Assembly: GCA_012861695.1 (NCBI GenBank)
Contig: JAAOOA010000006.1
Coordinates: 14,032,879-14,096,878 of the forward strand
Direction of reading: 5' to 3'
From: Trematomus loennbergii
Taxonomy: Eukaryota > Chordata > Actinopteri > Perciformes > Nototheniidae
DNA length: 64,000 nucleotides
Shown: one piece after another, positions 51,901-60,900 of the stretch
Layout: each line of letters opens with the position of its first letter
How positions within the stretch are numbered: position 1 is the stretch's first letter
The notes under the pieces: generated by a model
The model's database searches: none
What the model saw: the letters and a program-made list of their open reading frames with translations, nothing else
What the model was told of the DNA's origin: nothing
Position numbers and translations under genes: made by a program

Positions 51901-54900
51901 CTTATTTATCACATTAAACCTATTTGATTATTTTTGTTGACAAGTGGTCAAACTGAAAAGAAAATAGTGCGACTAAAAATAAAAAAATTAAAATCACAAA
52001 GTAGTATATCATCGCAAAGTTATTTCGGTTTCACAGAGGTGAAACGGTGATCGCTGAACTGCAAAGAGCAGCTTTTTCGCAATTGTTCTCAAATTGACAG
52101 AATGTAGCAGAAGGGTTTTTTTTTGTACCTATTCCCATGATTTGCTGTTGCATCCTTTTGCGTCATTATCCAAGGGGAGCATTTGTACAGAAGTCCAAGT
52201 AAGATGGGGAAAATAATTATGCACAAATGTGAATACAGATGTCACCGTCATAAATGTACAACACCGGCAGGCCGCTCCGCTCAGCGGCACCAAATCTAAA
52301 TGTCACGGGGTGAGTGTCATCTGTTATCAGCTGCGCTCCTCCCATCGCAGATGTTCAGTGGAGTAAAGCATCTGACACCTCCAGAAGGCTCTAATGAAAT
52401 TATGTATTGTTTCTGACAGGATGGCCTGCATTTTATATGTGCCACATAATAAATACATATGTTATATGATTTAATGAAATGTTCTAAGCAGTTAGAACTA
52501 TAGTTAAAAGTTATATAAAGAAACCGTCTGGATTACAGCTGCGACTTGAGATAAAAAAACAATACAGAAATCCAAATTAAGTACACAGGAAAACGTGAAT
52601 ATAATTAATGGTTTAAGATGATGTATTTTATCAGCAGAAATCCAATCAGTTTATTTAAAACTCTCTATTTGAAGCTTTATTGTCTAATTTACGAGGTTGA
52701 ATAAAGACAGTGTTAACAAAAGTACGAAATGTCTCCCTTACTGATACAACATACATGCTGCATGCTGCCATGTCGTTCTGTTACTGTTGTGTTTGTGTTG
52801 TCAGAAGATACAGATTTTTATTTGATCTTGAACTGGATTTAGCAAATTAATGTAAATAACCGCATTATGTCGTCTTATGTTAAATGTAGCATCCCTCAAA
52901 GGCTAAGTCAAATGTTTGCTCACTGTAGCTTTTTTTCCTTCTCCTACATAATCTGTTTGGATATGCAAATCCACGTTATGAATAGATGAACGTCTGCGGG
53001 CAATTCATTCAGTCAATAATGAGGCGTTTAACAGAGTCTGTACTCAAGAAGCATGAAATTTAGCCTCAGCTTTAGCCGCCTGAATTAACTACACCGCAAC
53101 ATTGTCAGTGGTTTCTTTTGATGGTAAAGATCTAAATACTACCAGTGTTCATATGAAGTTAATCTGAGGTGACTTTGAGTGCAGCATTTTCAGATACTTC
53201 AGCTTTGGTGTTTTTTTTTAAAGAGAGGCATCAGCGTAAAATAATGCGATCAGATCCTTCATTTAGGTAAAAGTACCAATAACACACCGCAATGCATTTA
53301 AATGTTTGTTTGTTTGAACCCAGGACTCCGGGATCGATATAGGCGATATCTCTGAGAGGAAGGCTCTGAGGAAGAGGCTGCAGTGTAAAACTTTCCGATG
53401 GTACCTGGTCAACATCTACCCTGAGATGAGGATGTACAGCGACACCATCGCATACGGAGTAGTAAGCCGCCTCCCTCTTCATCCCTAATGCAATTCAGCA
53501 TCTGCAAGAGCTAAAACGAGTCTAACTGTGCCTGAGCAAATCATTTTAATCCCTTGTGTTGAAATCTGGGCAGCTGCTGTCAGGAGCAGAAACAGTTCAC
53601 AGAGAGGAGGTTTGCTGCAGCAACTTTGACTTCTTACTTAAAAAAATAAATGTCTGCAAGTCTAATGTGATAAAAATAGATGCACAGATAGATCGAATTA
53701 CACTCACTTTATATATAGATGTAGTGTTTCCTACTTGATAATTGTATTTGTAAGAGAAACCAGAAAAAGGGACAGCCAACGGTGCTGGCAGTGTTTCTAT
53801 TTGCCCATTTCTGAATATTCTCAATCAGCTTTATTTCCACGGTCCTCCCACCTCTCATCACGGTGGTGCGCCCTAATACACTCTGACACACAGGCCTCAG
53901 TACTATGGCACTGCTTTCTATGTTGTATGGAGGATTTCTTTTATAACAAACAGAAAAATGGTGGATGGATGTAGCGAGTAATTAGGATGACCTCATTACA
54001 TTCATTTCTCCGAGTTAGTTGACCTCATTATTCTACATTTGCTACATGCATTGGGCTAGTCAGGCGTTGTGGTTTGAGGAGTCGCTACAGGCATCGCCAC
54101 TTGCATCGATAAAAAACATTTTTGTTGACATCTCTAAAGAATTTGTTCTTATCATTCTTCTACTGATTTTTAAAAAATTGGTGAAGAGAGATGCAGGTGG
54201 AGGCTAGCTGTCAAATCTGAAGGTTATTATGTCAGACACGCGTCACATGACAGAAGCTCTGAATGCAGTTTTACTTGAAGCTAATGTTGCCCCCATAGGT
54301 GACACTGTGCATTATTTTTGTAGTGCCTGTGGCTTTACTGATTATCAGAAAGAGGTAGACTTCTCCTCATCAATTAGGAGCTGAATTAAACCCTGTTTAA
54401 TAAACCTCTGTTCCTCTGATCTGCTGTCTTTACCTAACACTCCCCATGCAAACCACTATCCCTCGAGCTCCCTGTGGCGCAGTTTGTATCTCACAATCAG
54501 AGCTTTGTCGTTATGTGAATTGATAACCCTCTTGGCCTCAAAGTGCAGATTATATATTCATCAAGTGTTATATTTTCTATTATTGTCTTTTCATATTTGT
54601 ATTCCCTTTATGTACAGTTAGGAGAAACTGCCAGGCTGGTATTAGATGGTCACTGTTTGATATAAAGATTTTCTCCCATTTTGTTTCTAGTTTGTAATGT
54701 CTGTCCGTACTCACAAAGCGCATGGATACATTTCCATAGGAACAGGGAGCTCCACAGCAGATGTTTTATAATAGTTTCCCCTGTAGGGGAACTAATGTAC
54801 TGCAGATTAAAGAGAGCAGGTGGTAGACGCAGCTTCCTTGCTCTCGCTGTGATTTGGCAGTAGATGATTTTATTTGTGGAGGGGAAAACACAATAATTAT

Positions 54901-57900
54901 CTCTGACCATTATTCATAGTTTAGTGCAAAACGTTTATTTCAACCCACCAAACATTATCTGCTATTTTACTTCAATCATGATGTTGTCTAAGGTTGATTT
55001 TAATTTGCGTTTAAAATATACATTGCATTAAACATTCATGTGACTTATTGATAAACACAGATACTTAGCCTACAAGTGTGATCATGTTTTAAAAATAATA
55101 TCTTAATATTACACGAAAAATATGAGCCACCATATATACAAAATATATAATATTACAGATATCTTTTAAGGAATATAAAAATTTTAACTTTATTTTAGCC
55201 CCTCAATGTTTAAAGATGTTTAATATTCATTTTATAATTTATAAGCGACCATTGTCTATTACTTTAACCTGTGCCTTTAAAACACATTATATACCCAAAT
55301 CTGTTTAATCATTTAGTTGTAAAGCCCATTAAAACTTGGCTTCAAATTGTTCTTCTTAAATGTTGAACATGTATAAAAACCAAGGCAGCGGGGGAGGTAA
55401 TAAAGCATATTTAGGTATTATTTATTAAGAGTTTAGCAACCAAAAACTCAACTGATTTGCTTTGTCAGGACTTTGTGTGCCCGCCATATCATATCATGAA
55501 ATAAGGCAAAGTGTTTCAATAGAGTTGAAAATAAGAGTCCACGATTAATTTTAACTGAAAATAGGTTCAACACATTCAAATGATCTACTTGTTCTTAAGA
55601 AATAGTTTTGAGAGCATATTATATATTATTATCTAGATATATTATAGCATAAAGAGGTCCATCTTTTGTTTGTACTTCATATTTGGTCTTAAACTTACTG
55701 GATGTGCATTTTCAAAGTTATAAACTATTATTCATATATGTAGTAGCCTAAATTATAACTGATTTTACCCCCAAGGCAGTTATTCTTTTCTGTTTCTTCG
55801 TATTTATGTGTGTGTTTGTGACTGTTTGTGTTTTTTCTTTGTCTGCCAGCTGAAGAACTCTCTGAAGAACGATCTGTGTCTGGATCAGGGACCCGACAAT
55901 GACAACGTGCCCATCCTGTATCTCTGTCACGGGATGACACCTCAGGTTAGAGCCCTCACACTCCGCACCACCTTTTCATGCAGCACACAGCATAAAGCCA
56001 GATTTACTATGTCACCCTTTATATTTGATTTCCATCTTTTTTTGTATTTTATCAAAACCTGTTCCAACATGGTCCAACCAAAATAAATAATTTGCTTTCA
56101 CCTCGGATCAAACTCAGTAGTACAGTATACCTCACAAACCAGGACCACTTTTTTGTTTATTTCCCTTTACAAAACACTTTGTTTTAACTCACATGTCCTA
56201 ACTGAGCCTACCATTCAAAAACATATCATTCTATTGACATCAGGTAACGTGAAATCCTGTTTTTGATTTAGTTAGCCTGTACCTGAACATATGTCTCTGT
56301 CCCCAGTTTTCTTTATACAGCCTGATAGACTTCAGGATTATTTGAATGGCTTCCTTCTGTTTTTTTCATCAATCATGTCTTTAAAACCGTGTATCTGGAC
56401 TGCTTGTTCAGGACATCTCGTGGCCCAAATAATAGGCGGTTTAAGTATCTTCAAATGTTAGCACAGCTTGATTTGATCATTTACTTTCTCCAGCCTCTTC
56501 CAGCTCCCATCGATTCCTCTGTTCCATTATGTCTGGGAAGATTGTTTTCAGAGATTGTTTAACCTTGCCGTGACAGTTGTAAACGTGTCTTATAGAGTGA
56601 GGCTTGATCCCACATTATCCCTTTGGATTTAAATAAATCTATTGGATGTTTCACACTCATTACGCCTTGTATTGATATTTGGACCATAGTGCAAATTAAA
56701 ACTAATTCAGGAGAAATCTGTGTAATATTATGCAAACTTTGTAACACTTCTCCCTTAGTAAAATCAACTTCTACAGCCTTTCTCAGACCCAGATAACTTT
56801 AAAACGTACTTATTATACATCTGTTGTATGCTATAAATCTCTCGTAAATCCAGACATTTCAAACAAAGGATTGGAGTAGCACCGCCGTCCCTAATGAGAT
56901 TAGGGATCTCCTCTGCAAGACAAATCTCGTCTGCTCTATTTTCTTGTTTCAGTGTTACATCATCTAGAGGAATTAAACCCTGGATTGCGTCTGTAATGAC
57001 ACGCATACTGTACATAGCAAATGTTTGCTGGAGTAAGTGAAAATGTCACTGGCTTTGAAAGAGCTGCACTTTGTATCCGAGGTTCAGCGGTGAATGCAGT
57101 ACATCAGCGTGCTCAAAGAAAATCGCACAGCCACACATGAAAGGAAAGGGGAGTACAAAGCTTACATTCAACACGGGTTGACTTTACAAAAGCACGTAGT
57201 CAGCAAACACACAGTACAGAGCTTCAGTTTGTGTAGTAATAAAACATACCGACTTAAGCACAGCAACAAAAGAAAGCACAGCCAAACACCGCCTGGCAGG
57301 CTGTGCTGCTCCAAGAATGAGCAGTACAAATTAAACATTTCCACTCGTCAGACTGTTTCACGTCTGGTGAGAAGGAGGCAGAGGGCTTTTGGGAAATATG
57401 AGACAAATAAGAGAAGAGTAAAAGTAAGAACAGCAGCCCTGCTCTTTTGTTTTATTAAAATATAATATATTGAGGTGCTTTGACAGATAACGAAGGTGTG
57501 GATTACAGAAGATACAATCATAACCCAAGTCCCACTTACTGTATGAAATGTAAGAACCTCCACAGACAGAGTCTTAATTCTCTGCTCTGAAATCTAGCTT
57601 CCCTGTACTCTTGTTACACAAACTAATTTATGTGGCATCCTTTGTTTAAGGTTGCTAGTTGCAGAAGGAATACTGAGATCCGTTACTCAAATAAAAGTAG
57701 CAGTACAACAATGTGGTTGTATTCAGAGTAGAAATCCTTCATTGAAAATTCTGCCTGGCTGCCATGTTGCAAACTGCTCAGACCTAGAACAAGAGGCAGT
57801 CGGTGGGGCAAGGCCAGATCCAGAGTTTCTCAGTGAGGGAGAAAGAGTAGATATGTTTTCAGCCCCTTTTCAGAATTTCTTTTTTATGTGGGAAACCCAT

Positions 57901-60900
57901 GTGAAATAAAATATGAATCATAGCAAAGTGTTTTCAATGTGTCTAGAGGCAGACATTAAGTACAGCACTGGTGTAAACCAACTTGACTTTCTATTTCATA
58001 TCATCATACAGTCCATCCTTGATTTTCACTCTATATTCTCTGCACCAAACTAAAGCCAGGGTTACACCAACAGACTCTGTGCATCGCTGTGGATGTCTGT
58101 AAATACAATCCACAAATGATATCTCGCTCTCCGTCTCGCTCTCATGCTTAATACAACTAAGCATTTTTCTTTTTGAATGCAGAACATTCTTCTGCTACTT
58201 TCCTGCAAATGATTTTCATTTTTTGTCAGCTGCAAAAAAAGCACTTAGGCAGGAGACTAGCAGAGAGGGAACAATTATGGGGAGAACATTTTGTTTTCTC
58301 CCCATTCCTGAATTAATGATGAGCTTCTTTTGTTTGCCTTGCCTTGTCCTTAATTTAGTCAGGATAGCTGTATAAATATGCATATTCAGTGTATGTAAAT
58401 GTCTGTTTCATTATAGACAATTGAAGAGGAAGCCTCATTTGCTGCATAGTTTATTACCTGTATGGTCTTATACAGCTCTGGAGGGACCATTATCTAAATG
58501 TCAGCAGTCTGAACCTACAGTGCAGTCTGTTCACAGCGGGATGTGGTGTTTCTTGCAGAATGTGTACTACACCAGCACTCAGCAGCTCCACATCGGCCTC
58601 CTCAGTCCCACCATTGACGACGACGACAACAAGTGCCTGGTGGATGTGAACAGCAGACCGCGCCTCATCGAGTGCAGCTACGCCGCGGCCAAACGCATGA
58701 AGCTCCACTGGCTCTTTTCTCAGGTGACTACCCATGAACACAGCTCCAAAACATGGTCAGAAAACACAAAGTTAACAAACCCTTTTCAGTTTGATTCAGC
58801 CTCAGTAATGGTAATGTGTTGAACGTGACAGGAAAACGCAAGTGTGGCGGTAGCTTTTAATCATGCAAGTGGTTTAAATTACTGTTTGACCAGAGTTCAG
58901 TTCTGTAACTCATTTAGACGTGAGGAGTCATTGAAAGTTAATGATTGTCTGTCTTCATTAGCTATACCAGCGCACTGTGTTTTGACAGAAAAGCAGCCAC
59001 CTCACAAAATGCCTCCTGACAGCGGGTGAATTTGATTTACTGCATGCTTTGATTTGGGCTCAAAAGACTTCATATTGTCTGCTATGCTGTCAGTGCAGTG
59101 TTAATTATAAATGTTGTCCCTCATTCATCAATATACACATCAAATCCCAAATGTGCTTATTATTAGACGCTTGTTATAACCAGTGCAGATTTATTTTAGC
59201 AGTGCTGGATTGGCACTACAGGTTTGTCCTTTTATGTTTAACAGCATAATGGACATATTATAAAGAGGTTTTACACTATATGTTTAAGTATGTCACAAGT
59301 GTTCACGCTGAACTTTAAGTGGCTATTTTAGTTTATAATTTAGTGAGCAAGCCTCTGAAATATGGCATCAATTATTGACAGTTTTGAATTCACACATGCA
59401 AAGTGTCAACTCAAAATTGAAATAGATTGCCTCAATGCAGCTCTAACAACTGGGGGACGTGTGCTTTTTTTAAAAACAAAATATTGCAGAAAATCAAATT
59501 AAATGAAGATATTCTTAATCTTTTCCTAGTGAAATGTGAAGCATTATTTCACTTCATCCTCACAAAGAAGGGATTTTGAGAAGATATTTAAATATGTGCT
59601 TGCATGTAAAGACTTGGCATGTCTTGGTACATGCCAGTTAGAAAACCAAGCACATGTTTAGTGGGTGGGATGGTGTGGTTTGTTCGAGTTGTGTGTTTTG
59701 TTCAAGTGTGGGTGAGCCTCTTTTTTACTGTTACAAATGCAGATGTCAATTTAAAATAAGAAAAATTCTGAATTGCTCTCGGGGTTAAAATTAAACAGGA
59801 TAGGGAAATCTCAAGTTCATGGAGTCAATCTTTGTAACATTGCATTGTTCATATAAAAAAAAAAATGCTTGATATGAAAAGTTAACATATTTGTTGTTCA
59901 TCATCTCTCTCCATGCCCTAGTAAATGCTGTAAAATGTGTCTCAATATTATAAAAAAAATAGAAGTGACGGATATTCAAATATTTTTACATTTCTTTACA
60001 GCTTTTGTTCAATAGAATGAGAATATGTCTCAGTCTGGCTTGAACAGGTGGTTTTAATGCATATGTATTTATAAGCCTGAGGCTATAAGGCTCAGGATCT
60101 CTCCTTCAGTGCACATTGCCAGCATCTGATCCAGCCATGCAAAACTTGACGTCAAAATATCCAAATAATTGATTGTGTGGCAGTGTCAACTAGTCTGGGT
60201 ACTAATCTTTGCTCAACACATGTTTAAAAAAAGGCGTTTTTTATATTTTCTTGAATGATAATCCGAAATCGGCCCTGCAAGAGACAGCTTAAAAACTTTT
60301 TTTTTATTATGGCCTTCGTCAACAGATGGGATGCTCAGTTGTCAATGAGATGGTTAAAATGTTATCACATTTTAGAATAAAATAATCCTATAATCTCTGC
60401 TGTTCCCAACTCGGCTGAAAGCTGCTGTAACCTACGGTGAGGATCTTAAAGGGTTCAGGCTTTAGCTGATGCCTCTATGAGTAAAAAATGCCTCGATTGC
60501 CCCATTTACTCCTTTTATGGGCTGGCTCAGGACATCGCTACAAAGTGGACCATAAATGCCCACTTTCAGCACTTATTACCAATCTGTTATCTATAAAATA
60601 AAATGTCTCTTGGACCTCACCGACAGGCCACTCTGAAAATATAGAAAGAATCATTTAGTTCAATCTTTACAACCTGTCCAATCTTGAGGTCTTTTTCCCC
60701 CTCATCCCTCAGTGTTGGACCGAGCTCTCTCCAGACTCTATTGACTGCTGTAGGCCTGCTCTTCACTCACTTGCCCTCAGTCGGCCCTGACGCTGTAATG
60801 AGAAAATCCTGCCTCGTTTCATCAGGACATGCTGGATTATTTTTTGTAGAGCTGATGTGGTCACTCTTTTCAGACTCTGGAGACAGCTGTCACTTTAAAG

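Larger units (their letters stand above)
51358..53323 (+). other. galnt18 intron 7
   Basis: GTGAGC...CAG intron of 1966 bp with a strong hairpin (51491-51532), a possible conserved block (52920-53110) and a repeat fragment next to the acceptor (53228-53290). Confidence 0.9.

Noticed and set aside
57094..57465. 123-codon open frame in intron 9
   Set aside because: Basic, low-information translation with no homology I recognise; not in phase with galnt18.
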